From: Naasia aerilata
Lineage (GTDB): Bacteria; Actinomycetota; Actinomycetes; Actinomycetales; Microbacteriaceae
Length of the DNA stretch: 64,000 bases
Assembly (NCBI RefSeq): GCF_030296595.1
Contig: NZ_AP027731.1
Location: 124,001-188,000, forward strand
Direction: 5' to 3'
The notes below the pieces were generated by a model. The model did not search any database. It saw only the letters and a program-made list of their open reading frames with translations, and was not told where the DNA came from. The position numbers and the translations under genes are program-made. Of this stretch, positions 9,297 to 18,675 are shown piece by piece. How positions within the stretch are numbered: position 1 is the first letter of the stretch; every line of letters begins with the position of its first letter.

Positions 9297-10306
9297 ATGA
9301 TTCACCTGCTCTCCCACCTCTCCTACGTGGCCATCACCACGCCCGATGTGGAGGCGTCGGTCGAGTTCTACAAGACGGAGGTCGGCCTCACCGAGGTCGC
9401 CCGCGAGAACGGCTCCGTGTATCTGCGCTGCTGGGGCGACTACTACGCCTACTCCGTCGTCGTGGTCCCGGGCGACGAGCCCGCGATGGAGACCATGGCC
9501 TGGCGCACCTCGTCACCGGAGGCGCTCGAGGAGGCGGTCACGCGCATCGAGGCCGCCGGGGTCACGGGCGAGTGGTTCGACGGCTACAAGATCGGCCGCG
9601 CCTACCGGTTCGTGGGGCCGTTCGGGCACTCCATGACGCTGCACTGGGACGTGGAGCGCCACCAGGCGCCCGGGCACGTCGCCTCCATCTACCCCGACCG
9701 CCCCGAGCGTCGCTCGAAGGTCGCCGGCGCTCCCCGCCAGCTCGACCACGTGACGATCGCCGCGAGCAACGTCGACGAGTTCGCCAAGTGGTACAACGAT
9801 GTCCTCGGCTTCCGCATCATGGCGCGCACCGTCCTGGACGAGGCCCCCATCTCGGTGTTCTCCGTGCTCACCACCAACGAGAAGTCGCACGACCTCGGCG
9901 TCGTGCTCGACGGCTCCTCGCGTGCCGGCCGGATCAACCACTACGCCTTCTGGGTGGACACCTACGAGGAACTCCTCATCGCCGCGGACACGCTCATGGA
10001 GAGCGGCGTCGCGATCGAGTACGGCCCCTCCATCCACGGCATCGGCGAGCAGACGTTCCTCTACTACCGCGAGCCTTCCAGCCTCCGCATCGAGCTCAAC
10101 ACCGGCGGCTACCGCAACTACGTCCCGGACTGGACGCCGAACACCTGGAAGCCGTCGCTCGGCTCGAGCAACTTCTACAAGAACGGCGCCATGCCGATGT
10201 CGATGACCGAGTCGTTCCCCCGGCCGACGGCCCGACGGCGACCGAGGAGGGCGTGCCCGAGGAGCTCCGCGCGGCGCTGCTCAACCCCTACACCCGGCAC
10301 GGCTGA
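9297..10306 (+). CDS. two-domain VOC extradiol-type ring-cleavage dioxygenase, frameshift near the end
   Basis: About 336 residues, made of two vicinal-oxygen-chelate modules like catechol 2,3-dioxygenases. The Fe(II) ligands are in the second module: His151 (QLDHVTIA), His215 (INHYAFW) and Glu266 (LRIELNTGG), matching the family's 2-His-1-carboxylate triad. It should open a catechol-like ring next to the diol with O2. The C5 run at 10218-10222 lacks one C; repairing it gives the tail PPADGPTATEEG ending at 10306 instead of a run-on to 10388. First gene of the operon with the cyclase, monooxygenase and FAH-family genes. Confidence 0.9.
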
Positions 10307-10321
10307 GCCCCGACGCCCCCG

Positions 10322-10350
10322 CCCCGGAGCCGCCGCTGGCGGCCCCGGGG
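10322..10350 (+). other. intra-operon hairpin
   Basis: CCCCGGAGCCGCC pairs with GGCGGCCCCGGGG (one A-C mismatch) in the gap between the dioxygenase and cyclase genes. It could stabilise mRNA ends or attenuate the downstream genes. Confidence 0.4.
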
Positions 10351-10384
10351 CTTCGGCATTTCCGTTGCGATTCAAGGAGGAACC

Positions 10385-11397
10385 ATGACGACAGCAGCAT
10401 CCGGAGCACCCAGCGAGGACCCGGGCGAGCTCGACCGGCAGAACCCGGAGGCGGAGATCGGGGCACGCGCCGAGGCGTTCCGCAACTGGGGACGGTGGGG
10501 CGAGGACGACGTCCTCGGCACCCTGAACTTCATCGATCCTGCCAAGCGCGTCGAGGCGGCCGGCCTGGTGCGGGAGGGCCGAGTCGTCTCCTTGTCGCTG
10601 GCCTTCGACACCGATGGTCCGCAGAAGGGCTGGCGCCGGCGCGTCAATCCGGTGCACACCATGACGGACACCGGATCGGACGCCGAGCTCGGCAACCAGC
10701 CGTTCCCGCACGGGATCGGCGGCGCCGACGACTACGTCACCATGCCGCTGCAGAGCTCCACGCAGTGGGACGGCCTCGGGCACATCTTCGACCACGGCAA
10801 GGCCTGGAACGGGCGTCGCGCCGGCACCACGGTCACGAGCGACGGCGACCTGGTCACGGGCATCGAGCACGCGGCCGCGGTCGTCGTCTCGCGCGGCGTC
10901 CTGCTCGACGTCGGCCGCCACCTCTCCCCGAGACCGGCGAGCTGCCGGACGGCTACGGCATCACCGCCGCCGACCTCGACGCCTGCATCGCGGCGCAGGG
11001 CGAGACCTCCCGAGTCGGCCGCGGCGACATCGTCGTGGTCCGCACGGGCCGGCTCGCGCGCGCCCGCCGGGAGGGCTGGAACGACTACGCCGGCGGCAGC
11101 GCGGCCGGCATCTCGCTGACCGCCGCGGGCTGGATCCACCGCACCGAGATCGCCGCCATCGCCACCGACACCTGGGGCTTCGAGGTGCGCCCGAACGAGT
11201 TCGACGTGCCCTCGTTCCAGCCGCTCCACCAGGTCGCGATTCCCAACATCGGGCTCACGATCGGCGAGATGTGGGACCTGGACGAGCTCGGAACCGTGTG
11301 CGCGGAGCTGGGCCGCTTCGAGTTCCTGCTCTCCGCGCCTCCCCTGCCCATCACCGGGGCGGTGGGCTCGCCCATCAACCCCGTCGCCGTGCTCTGA
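10385..11397 (+). CDS. cyclase-family (DUF/PF04199) hydrolase, frameshifted
   Basis: About 337 residues once one C is added to the C4 run at 10926-10929. The metal-site segment reads QSSTQWDGLGHIFDHGK near residues 120-135. It is the subfamily variant of the HxGTHxDxPxH signature, keeping the Asp and the following His. Family members include kynurenine formamidase and isatin hydrolase and act on cyclic amides or lactone-type bonds. A perfect AAGGAGG precedes the ATG at 10385. Its place between a dioxygenase and a flavin monooxygenase suggests a hydrolytic step in the same pathway; the actual bond is unknown. Confidence 0.87.
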
Positions 11398-11429
11398 CAA
11401 GATCTCCGCAGAACAGAGAGGTTCTTCCC

Positions 11430-12563
11430 ATGACCGCAGTCCAGAAAGTCGCCATCATCGGCTCGGGGGTCGCCGGGCTCGCCGCCGGCATCCAGCTCGC
11501 CAAGGCGGGCGTCGAGGTCCACCTCTACGAGTCCCGCGCCGACATCGGGGCCCTCGGCTCCGGCATCTCGCTGCAGGGCAACGCGCTGCGGGTGTTCGAC
11601 GCCCTCGGCGTGTGGGAGGACGTCCAGAAGGCCGGATTCACGTTCGAGGGCCTCAACCTGCGGGCGCCGGGCCCGGGCGCACCCATCGTCGCCGCGCTGC
11701 CCGACGTCAAGACCGGCGGGCCCGACTACCCCGCGGCGATGGGCATGCCACGTCCCGAGCTGACGCGCATCCTCTTCGAGCACGCCCAGCGTGCCGGGGT
11801 CCAGCCGCACTTCGGCGCGAAGGTGACCGGGCTCGAGCAGAGTGACGACTCCGTCGAGCTGCTCGTGGACGGAGAGTCGGCGGGCAGCTTCGACCTGGTG
11901 ATCGGGGCGGACGGGCTCAACTCCACTGTCCGCAGCCTCATGGGCATCGAGACGAAGCCCGAGCCGAACGGCATGGGCATCTGGCGGACCTTCGTGTCCC
12001 GCCCCGCCGAGGTCGAGCGGAGCGAGCTCTACTACGGCGGCCCCGTCTACATCGCCGGGTACACGCCGACCGGCGAGAACAGCATGTACGCGTTCCTGGT
12101 CGAGAAGGCGCAGGACCGCACCGGACTCGACGACGCGGAGGCCTCCCGCATCATGCTCGAGGAGTCCCGCGCGTACGACGGACCGTGGAACTCCATCCGC
12201 GCCGACCTCGAGAAGGGTGCGCACGCCAACTACACCTGGTTCACGAAGCACCTCGTGCCCGCCCCCTGGAACCGCGGACGGGTGGTGATCATCGGCGACG
12301 CGGCGCATTCCTGCCCGCCCACGATCGCCCAGGGCGCCGCTCAGGGGCTGGAGGACGCCTACGTGCTGACCGAGCTCCTCGTGCAGCGCGACGCGGTCGA
12401 CGAGACCCTGTGGGACCTGTTCCACGCGCGGCGGATCCCGCGCGCCACGGCGGTGGTCGAGGCCTCCAGTCAGCTCGCTCAGTGGCAGATCGACGGGAAC
12501 CGGGACGCCGACGCCGGCGGACTGATCTTCGGCATCGCGCACCAGATGGCGCAGCCGGCATGA
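11430..12563 (+). CDS. FAD-dependent aromatic hydroxylase
   Basis: A 377-residue single-component flavin monooxygenase of the 4-hydroxybenzoate/salicylate hydroxylase group. The three hallmarks are present: Rossmann loop GSGVAGLAAG near residue 12, DG motif IGADGLNSTVRS near residue 165, and the second FAD motif GRVVIIGDAAHSCPP near residue 285. Such enzymes add a hydroxyl to a ring at the expense of NAD(P)H, often making the diol that an extradiol dioxygenase opens. AGAGAGG precedes the ATG. The stop overlaps the next start (ATGA), so the two are translationally coupled. Confidence 0.93.
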   Translation: MTAVQKVAIIGSGVAGLAAGIQLAKAGVEVHLYESRADIGALGSGISLQGNALRVFDALGVWEDVQKAGFTFEGLNLRAPGPGAPIVAALPDVKTGGPDYPAAMGMPRPELTRILFEHAQRAGVQPHFGAKVTGLEQSDDSVELLVDGESAGSFDLVIGADGLNSTVRSLMGIETKPEPNGMGIWRTFVSRPAEVERSELYYGGPVYIAGYTPTGENSMYAFLVEKAQDRTGLDDAEASRIMLEESRAYDGPWNSIRADLEKGAHANYTWFTKHLVPAPWNRGRVVIIGDAAHSCPPTIAQGAAQGLEDAYVLTELLVQRDAVDETLWDLFHARRIPRATAVVEASSQLAQWQIDGNRDADAGGLIFGIAHQMAQPA

Positions 12564-13546
12564 GGATCGCGCGCTGGCAGCAGGCGGATGGGGTGGTCGG
12601 CGAAGGGCTCGTCCTCGACGGGGTCGTCGTGCCCTTCCCCGGCGGCGCGACCGTCGCCGAGGTCCTCCGCGACGGCCTCGACGCCGCTTCCGGGCTCGAC
12701 GCCACGGCGCGCACGGCGCTGGAGCAGGACCCGAGCCGCGGCATCCCGCTCGACGCGGTCCGGCTGCTCCCGCCCGTGGTCCCACCGTCGATCCGCGACT
12801 TCGTGACCTTCGAGGAGCACGTGGAGGGCGTGAGCGCGGGCGTCGAGGGCAAGAGCCACGTGGCCGACGAGTGGTACGACGCACCCACGTTCTACTTCAC
12901 GAACCCGCACACGGTCCGGGCGACGGGCGACACGGTGCCGGTGCCCGAGTCCCGCCGGCTCGACTTCGAGCTCGAGCTCGCGGCGGTCATCGGCGGCGTC
13001 CCCGGGTCGACCGGCGAGACGCTCGACGTCGACGCCGCGGGCTCCCACATCTTCGGCTACACGGTGATGAACGACTGGTCCGCTCGCGACCTGCAGGCGC
13101 GCGAGATGAAGGTGCGGCTCGGTCCCTGCAAGGGCAAGGACTTCGGCATGACGCTCGGGCCGTGGATCGTCACGGCCGACGAGCTCGCGCAGTTCGTGGA
13201 CGATGACGGCTTCCTGGCCGTGCGCGCCGAGGTGCGCGTCAACGGCACGCTCGTCGGCGAGGACCTCGTCTCCAACATGGGCTGGCCCTTCCCTGAACTC
13301 GTGGCGTACGCGTCGCGCAACTCCGTGGTGGTGCCCGGCGACGTGCTCGGCTCCGGCACGGTTGGCAACGGCGGCTGCCTGGGCGAGCTGTGGGGGCGCG
13401 GATCGAGCATCCCGCCGCTCGAGCCGGGCGACGAGGTGCGGATGACGATCGAGGGCGTCGGCGAGATCGTCAACGTGGTCGGCGAGCGGGTTCCGGCACC
13501 GGACCTGCCCCGAGCTCGTCAGCGCACGCGCGCACGCACGCGCTGA
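12560..13546 (+). CDS. fumarylacetoacetate-hydrolase family protein
   Basis: A 328-residue member of the FAH superfamily, with a short N-terminal lobe and the mixed-beta-roll core from about residue 80. The core carries the metal-binding acidic residues (LDFELELAAVIGG, then a later Asp in GYTVMNDWSARD). The family includes fumarylacetoacetase, fumarylpyruvate hydrolase and 2-keto-4-pentenoate hydratase, which break C-C bonds or hydrate ring-cleavage products. It follows the hydroxylase with a 4-base overlap. Likely role: processing the ring-cleavage product. A strong terminator follows. Confidence 0.92.
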   Translation: MRIARWQQADGVVGEGLVLDGVVVPFPGGATVAEVLRDGLDAASGLDATARTALEQDPSRGIPLDAVRLLPPVVPPSIRDFVTFEEHVEGVSAGVEGKSHVADEWYDAPTFYFTNPHTVRATGDTVPVPESRRLDFELELAAVIGGVPGSTGETLDVDAAGSHIFGYTVMNDWSARDLQAREMKVRLGPCKGKDFGMTLGPWIVTADELAQFVDDDGFLAVRAEVRVNGTLVGEDLVSNMGWPFPELVAYASRNSVVVPGDVLGSGTVGNGGCLGELWGRGSSIPPLEPGDEVRMTIEGVGEIVNVVGERVPAPDLPRARQRTRARTR

Positions 13547-13575
13547 CGGGACACCGGCTCCATAAGGCCGAAACA

Positions 13576-13608
13576 AAAGCGGGACCCGAGTCGCTCGGGT
13601 CCCGCTTT
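13576..13608. terminator. bidirectional terminator
   Basis: Perfect 15-bp stem (13576-13590 with 13594-13608) and a 3-base loop, with A runs at one base of the stem and T at the other. It lies between the convergent FAH-family and alpha/beta-hydrolase genes and should stop both. Confidence 0.85.
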
Positions 13609-13615
13609 CCGTCGT

Positions 13616-14774
13616 TCAGGCCAGTTCGGCGAAGGTCTCGGCGACCCAGTCGGCGATGATGCTGCCGACGTAGGGCATGTTGTCGATCGAGATGTGCTCG
13701 GTGCCGCCCTCGGGCTCGTCGAAGATGCGCAGCTCGCGCTTCGGCGAGTTCACCGCCTGGTCGTAGGACTGGTGGGCGTACTTCACGTTGATCTGGCGGT
13801 CGCCCGCACCGTGTGTGATGAGGAACGGCACGGTGATCTGCTCGACCACGCCGTTCAGGTGCATGTTCTTCGTCTTCTCGATGAAGTCGTCCATGTCGGA
13901 CGCGCCCCAGACCCAGAACACGTGGTCCCAGTAGTGCGGCACGGGGTTCTCTCCTCGCGACGGCGGCGGGCCTCCTGAACCTCTGACCAGTTGTGGTTCG
14001 CTCCCCAGGCGACGCCGAGCTTGAGCCGCTTCTCGAAGGCCAGTGCCCGCGGCGCGTAGTAGCCGCCGAGCGACCAGCCGACGATGCCGATCTGCTCGGG
14101 GTCGATGCCGAGGTCGCCGGCGTTCGCCTCGAGCCAGTCGACGATCGCGGCCGCCCACACCTCGGTGTCGTACCGGGCGGTGAGGCCGCGCAGGCGCAGC
14201 GCCTCGCCCGAGCCGGGAGTGTCGATCATGAGGGTCGAGACGCCGCGCTGCGCGAGCATCTGCGGGAACTGGGAGTAGTACGCCATCTCCTTGGTGGAGT
14301 CGAGGCCGTTCCACTGGATGATCACCGGGTGGGGCCCGTCGCCGGGAGCACGATAGAAGTAGCCGGGCAGCGAGGAGTCCTCGTAGGGCACCTCGACCTG
14401 GGTGAGCGGCGCGCCGCTCAGCTCGACGTGCTTGAGCAGCAGGTCGATCGACCGCTGGTAGGCGGCGTTGCGCCCCTCCCACTTGGGCGACTGCAGGCGC
14501 TCGGCCTGCGAGGTGTAGAGCGAGGCCCGGTAGTAGGTCTCCCCGCACCGATGCGGCGCCCACGCGCCTCGTCGTCGCGGGCCTTGGCCACCAGGCGGTC
14601 CACCACGGCGGACCAGGACGCGTAGAGCTCCTCGGTGCCGGCGTCGTCGCCGTTCTGGGAGGCGATCAGCACGGGCTTGCACGCCCGGTCGATCTCGTCG
14701 ATGTACCCGCCGTTGTTGAGGCTGGCGACGACCGCCATGCTCCACACGTAGTTGGTGGGGAAGTACATGAACAT
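13616..14774 (-). CDS. alpha/beta hydrolase, C-C hydrolase-like, two frameshifts
   Basis: About 386 residues after repair at two places: one G missing in the G4 run near 14541-14544, and one base near 13945. It has a helical N-terminal cap region (from MFMYFPTNYVW) and a hydrolase core with the nucleophile elbow GWSLGGYYAPR and a late THGAGD (Asp) and TEHIS (His) completing the triad. The layout resembles 2,6-dihydroxypseudooxynicotine hydrolase and FrsA-type enzymes, which cleave C-C bonds in ring-derived diketones. It is convergent with the dioxygenase operon and probably belongs to the same pathway. The start at 14774 follows a GGAG about 10 bases away. Confidence 0.85.
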
Positions 14775-14966
14775 CTTCGATGCTCTCCTCTTCTTCGTGG
14801 AGGCCCGCCGGCCGATGGGTCGGGAGCCGGCCTTCGGCCAGGGTCCGCGACGGTGCACGCTCTTCGAAGGTACGTAAGGCGCGCGGCATCACGGAAGCCG
14901 CCGTTGCGTATGAGCGCCATCGGCGGCGGTGATAGCGGGAGCAGGCCCCACGTGCTTGTGTGGAGG

Positions 14967-15500
14967 ATGCCCGCTCGCGTCGCCGTCCTCGTCGAGGGAG
15001 TCAGCGACGCCGAGGTCGTCCGGGTCTGCGCCGCCCGGCTGGGGATCGAGCTGGGCGCGCTCGGGGTCGAGCTCCTGCCCTGCGAGGGGGCGAACGGGAT
15101 GGCGCGGAAGGTGCGGGAGATGCAGCCCCGCCCCGGTCGGCTCCTCGCGCTCTGCGACGCCCACGAGGCCCCCGCAGTCCGCCGCTCCCTCGCGGCCGCC
15201 GGAGCCCCGGTGGAGCCCTACGTCTGCTCCGCGGACCTCGAGGACGAGCTCCTCCGCGCGCTCGGCGAAGTCGCGGCGCTCGAGGTCCTCGCCGGCACCG
15301 GGGACCTGCGCGCCTTCCGGATCCTGCAGGGCCAGCCGCAGCACCGGGCGCGGTCGTTCGAGCAGCAGCTGCACCGCTTCCTCGGCGCTGGGGCCGGCCG
15401 GAAGGCCCGCATCGGGGCCGCTCTCGCCGCAGCACTGGACCCTGCCGCGACGCCTCCGCCGATCGCCGCGCTGCTGCGCGACGCCGCCGACGGGCGATAG
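14967..15500 (+). CDS. stand-alone TOPRIM-like protein (OLD nuclease type)
   Basis: A 177-residue protein starting VAVLVEGVSDAEVV, which fits the first TOPRIM strand and its catalytic Glu as in OLD-family nucleases. CDAHEAP may be the DxD-like second motif, altered. No ATPase domain is present; OLD proteins usually carry one, so this is either a minimal single-domain form or a degenerate paralogue. The ATG at 14967 has GGAGG immediately before it, too close for an ideal site; a GTG 9 bases upstream is possible. Function unproved. Confidence 0.7.
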   Translation: MPARVAVLVEGVSDAEVVRVCAARLGIELGALGVELLPCEGANGMARKVREMQPRPGRLLALCDAHEAPAVRRSLAAAGAPVEPYVCSADLEDELLRALGEVAALEVLAGTGDLRAFRILQGQPQHRARSFEQQLHRFLGAGAGRKARIGAALAAALDPAATPPPIAALLRDAADGR

Positions 15501-15610
15501 GGCTGCGCCCGGCCGACCAATCGCGCAGGCCTTCCGCCGCAAACTCCGATGTGGAAGCCGAGCGGTGCCGCCGCCCGGCAATAGACTCCGCGAGACGGAT
15601 GGAGCCTCGG

Positions 15611-16192
15611 ATGGGACACGGCCGTGATCGCGGCGCCACCGTCGCGCGCGGGGCTGCGGCGGCGTCGGTCGCGACCTTCGCCGCAGCCGCCTTCCACACC
15701 CTCGGCGGCGGGGAGGCCCCCGCGCCCGTCACGATCGTCCTCACGCTCGCGTTCGCGATCCCGCTCTGCATCGCCCTCGTGGGGCGCCGGCTGCCGCTCG
15801 TCCGCCTCGCCGCGGCCGTCTCGCTGAGCCAGGTTCTCTTCCACCTCCTCTTCACGCTCGGCGAGGGCTCCGGCACCGCCGCGCTGCCGCACCTGCACGG
15901 CGGCGCGGTCCACCTGCCCGCCATGCTCGGGCACGCGCCGCAGCAGATGACGTCCTCGCACGTCGCCGCGGCCCTGCTCACCACCGTGCTGCTGGCGCGC
16001 GGGGAGGCCGCCCTGCGCGCCCTCCTCACCTCGTGGCGGCTGTCCGCCACCCGCTGGCGCCGGCTGCCCGCCCCGGTGCCGCTGATCCCGCGGCCGCTGC
16101 CCGAGCCCGTCGCGGAGCCGGTCCACCGTCTGCCGGGCCTGATCCTTCCCCTGTCGCTCCGGCATCGGGGTCCGCCGGCACTCGCCGTCTGA
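15611..16192 (+). CDS. small membrane protein upstream of YcnI
   Basis: About 193 residues with four hydrophobic stretches in the first 130 residues and a basic, proline-rich tail. A loop is rich in histidine and methionine (LHGGAVHLPAML, HAPQQMTSSH), which would suit copper binding. The ATG at 15611 has GGAG 6 bases upstream; an ATG at 15599 is in the same frame. A TAGACT box at 15582-15587 could be the -10. It lies 100 bases before a YcnI-family gene, so a role in copper handling is a reasonable guess, not more. Confidence 0.7.
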   Translation: MGHGRDRGATVARGAAAASVATFAAAAFHTLGGGEAPAPVTIVLTLAFAIPLCIALVGRRLPLVRLAAAVSLSQVLFHLLFTLGEGSGTAALPHLHGGAVHLPAMLGHAPQQMTSSHVAAALLTTVLLARGEAALRALLTSWRLSATRWRRLPAPVPLIPRPLPEPVAEPVHRLPGLILPLSLRHRGPPALAV

Positions 16193-16292
16193 GCCCCCTT
16201 TTCCGCCGGTTCCACGCCTTCCCAGGCGCCCGGCACCCCGGCCGTCCTCGACGGCCTCTCCTCTCGACTCCTCAGAAGGACGAAACACGCTC

Positions 16293-17031
16293 ATGCACAC
16301 CATCACCTCCTCATCCCGGCGCGTCCGCCGCCGGGCTCTCGCCGCCGGCATCCTCGGCACCGCCCTCGCCCTCGCCGCACCGCTCGCGGCGAGCGCCCAC
16401 GTGCGGGTCACTCCCGACCAGGCGGAGCCGGGCGGCTACAGCCAGCTCACCTTCCGCGTTCCGAACGAGAGCGACACCGCCGGCACCGTCCGCGTCGAGG
16501 TCACTCTGCCGGCGGACACCCCGTTCGCCTCGGTGTCCTACCAGCCGGTGGCGGGCTGGACGACCACCGCCGACCCCACTCCCCTGCCGAAGCCGGTGAC
16601 CGTGAACGGCAACGACCTCACCGAGGCCGTCACCAGCGTGGTCTGGCAGGCGGATCCGGGCGTGCAGATCGCGCCGGGACAGTTCCAGCTGTTCACCCTG
16701 TCCGTCGGTCCGGTGCCGGAGGTCGGCTCCATCACGCTGCCCGCGACCCAGACCTACTCGGACGGCACGGTGGCCGAGTGGAACGGGGACGCGGAGGCCG
16801 AGGAGCCCGCGCCCGTGGTCTATGTGACCGACCCTCCCCCGGCGCGGACGCGCACGACGCCGCGGCGGAGGGCGACGAGCCCGCGGTGACCGCCTCGCCG
16901 AGCAGCTCCGATGACGGCCTGGCAAGGGGGTCGCGTTCACCGGGCTCGCCCTCGGGGCGATCGCCTTGATCGTCGCCACCCTCGCCCTGGTTCGCGGCCG
17001 TCGGCGGGCGGGGACTAGCCTCGGGTCGTGA
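16293..17031 (+). CDS. ycnI: YcnI-family (DUF1775) copper-type membrane protein, two frameshifts
   Basis: About 246 residues after adding one base in the C5 run near 16848-16852 and one in the G5 run near 16925-16929. It has a signal peptide ending at SA, and the mature chain starts at His (HVRVTP), the histidine that binds Cu(II) in YcnI. A DUF1775 beta-sandwich with two conserved Trp (AGWTT, SVVWQ) follows. An acidic linker and a C-terminal membrane span (LALGAIALIVATLAL) follow with an RGRRR anchor. This is the usual membrane-anchored YcnI form. The stop overlaps the next start (GTGA). Confidence 0.88.
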
Positions 17032-17848
17032 GATTCGTCGTCGTCCCCCAGTGGCAAGGCTCCGGATCGAGCAGGGCCATGCGGCTGGGGGACGGCGCTC
17101 TCGCCATCCTCGGCGACCTGCCCTCGTCGCGCACGTCGACGGTCGAGGTGCCGCTCGGCGCGGGTGAGCCCCTCGGCACCGGGGTGGCGCGCTTCAGCTC
17201 CCTGCGGCTCGTGCACGACCGGCTCGCCGACCTGCTCTCCGGCTTCCAGGAGCCCGCCATCGTCATCGGCGGCGACTGCGGAGTGGAGCTGGCCGCGGTG
17301 GAGCACGCGATCGCACGCGACGGGGTGCTCCCGCCGTCGTGTGGCTGGATGCGCACCCCGATCTCGGTGGGATCTCACCGGACCGGCCTCGCGCCTTCTG
17401 CGGCACGGTGGCCCGCGCCATCCTCGGCGACGGAGCCGACGGGCTGAGCGCAGCCTCTCCCCTGCCGCCCGAGCGCCTCGTCCTCGCCGGCACCCGGTCG
17501 GTCGACGACGACGAGCAGGAGGTGATCGACGAGCGCGGCATCCGGATGCTCCCGGTCGCCGACCTGACCGGCACGGCCCTCGCCGACGCCGTCCAGGCGA
17601 CGGGCGCGACGTCCGTCTACGTCCACATCGACCTCGACGTGCTCGACCCGGGCGTCCTCGCCGGCATCGGCGATCCCCAGCCGTTCGGTGTCGGCCTCGC
17701 CGAGCTCCTGGCGGAGCTGCGTGCCCTCGTGGCGCGCGTGCCGCTCGCGGGCGCCGGCATCGCCATGTTCTCCCCGGAGAGCGCCGACGCCGCCGAGGCG
17801 GACCTGCCCGCGATCCTGCGCCTCCTCTCGGCCCTGACCGCCGCATGA
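17028..17848 (+). CDS. arginase/agmatinase-fold protein, frameshifted
   Basis: About 273 residues after adding one C in the CCC run near 17329-17331. The ureohydrolase metal motifs are visible but altered: GGDCG replaces the first GGDHS (Cys for the His ligand), WLDAHPD keeps DAHxD, and HIDLDVLDP keeps the last Asp pair. The missing His ligand makes standard Mn2-arginase activity doubtful, though actinobacterial relatives share the change. Encoded in an overlapping operon between ycnI and a crotonase; GTG start overlaps the previous stop. No role in arginine breakdown is supported by the neighbours. Confidence 0.85.
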
Positions 17849-18659
17849 GCGGCGAATCGGCCGTGCCCGACGACGCGGCGGCGCCGCGCGTCCGGGTGGA
17901 GCGCCGCGGCCCGGTGACGCTGGCCGGATTCGACAGGCCGGCCAAGCGGAACGCGGCCGACCTGCGGATGCTGCAGGAGCTCGCTCTCGCCTACGGGGAG
18001 TTCGCACGCGACGATGCGGCGCGCGTGCTCGTCGTGCACGGCATCGGGGATCACTTCACGGGCGGGCTGGACCTCGCGGACCTCGCGCCGCGGCTGGCCG
18101 GCGGCGCGCTCGACCTGGTGCCGGAGGGCGGGATCGATCCGTGGCAGCTCACGGGTCCGGTCCTCGGCAAGCCCGTGGTCGTCGCCGTCCAGGGCACGTG
18201 CCTGACCCTCGGGATCGAGCTTCTCCTCGCCGCCGACGTCACCGTCGCGGCCGACTCCACGCGCTTCGGCCAGGTCGAGGTGAGCCGCGCGATCCTCCCC
18301 TTCGGCGGGGCGACGCTGCGCTTCCCCCGGGCCGTCGGCTGGGGGACGCGATGCGCTGGATGCTGACCGGCGACCTCTTCGACGCCGCCGAGGCGCACCG
18401 CATCGGACTCGTGCAGGAGGTGGTCCCGCACGGCGCCCAGCTCGACCGCGCGGTGGAGCTCGCCGAGCGGATCGCCGCCCAGGCACCCCTCGCGGTGCAG
18501 GCGACGCTCGCGAACGCGAAGCTCGCCGTCCGGGAGGGCGACGCGGCCGCGATCGAGCGGCTCCCCTCCGAGCTGGCGCGCCTTGCCGCGACAGAGGACT
18601 CCCGCATCGGCATGACCGCCTTCCTCACCCGGACGGCTCCGAACTACGTGGGACGCTGA
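17845..18659 (+). CDS. enoyl-CoA hydratase/isomerase (crotonase) family, frameshifted
   Basis: About 271 residues after adding one G in the G5 run near 18342-18346. Crotonase features: GDHFTGGLDL near residue 70 (oxyanion hole loop), VAVQGTCLTLGIELLLAADV for the second oxyanion element and helix, and the C-terminal helices that form the trimer contact. The general-acid Glu positions are not clearly conserved, so hydratase activity is unproved. The ATG overlaps the previous stop (ATGA). Acyl-CoA chemistry is likely; the substrate is unknown. Confidence 0.88.
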
Positions 18660-18675
18660 CCGAGCTGGAGGACAG

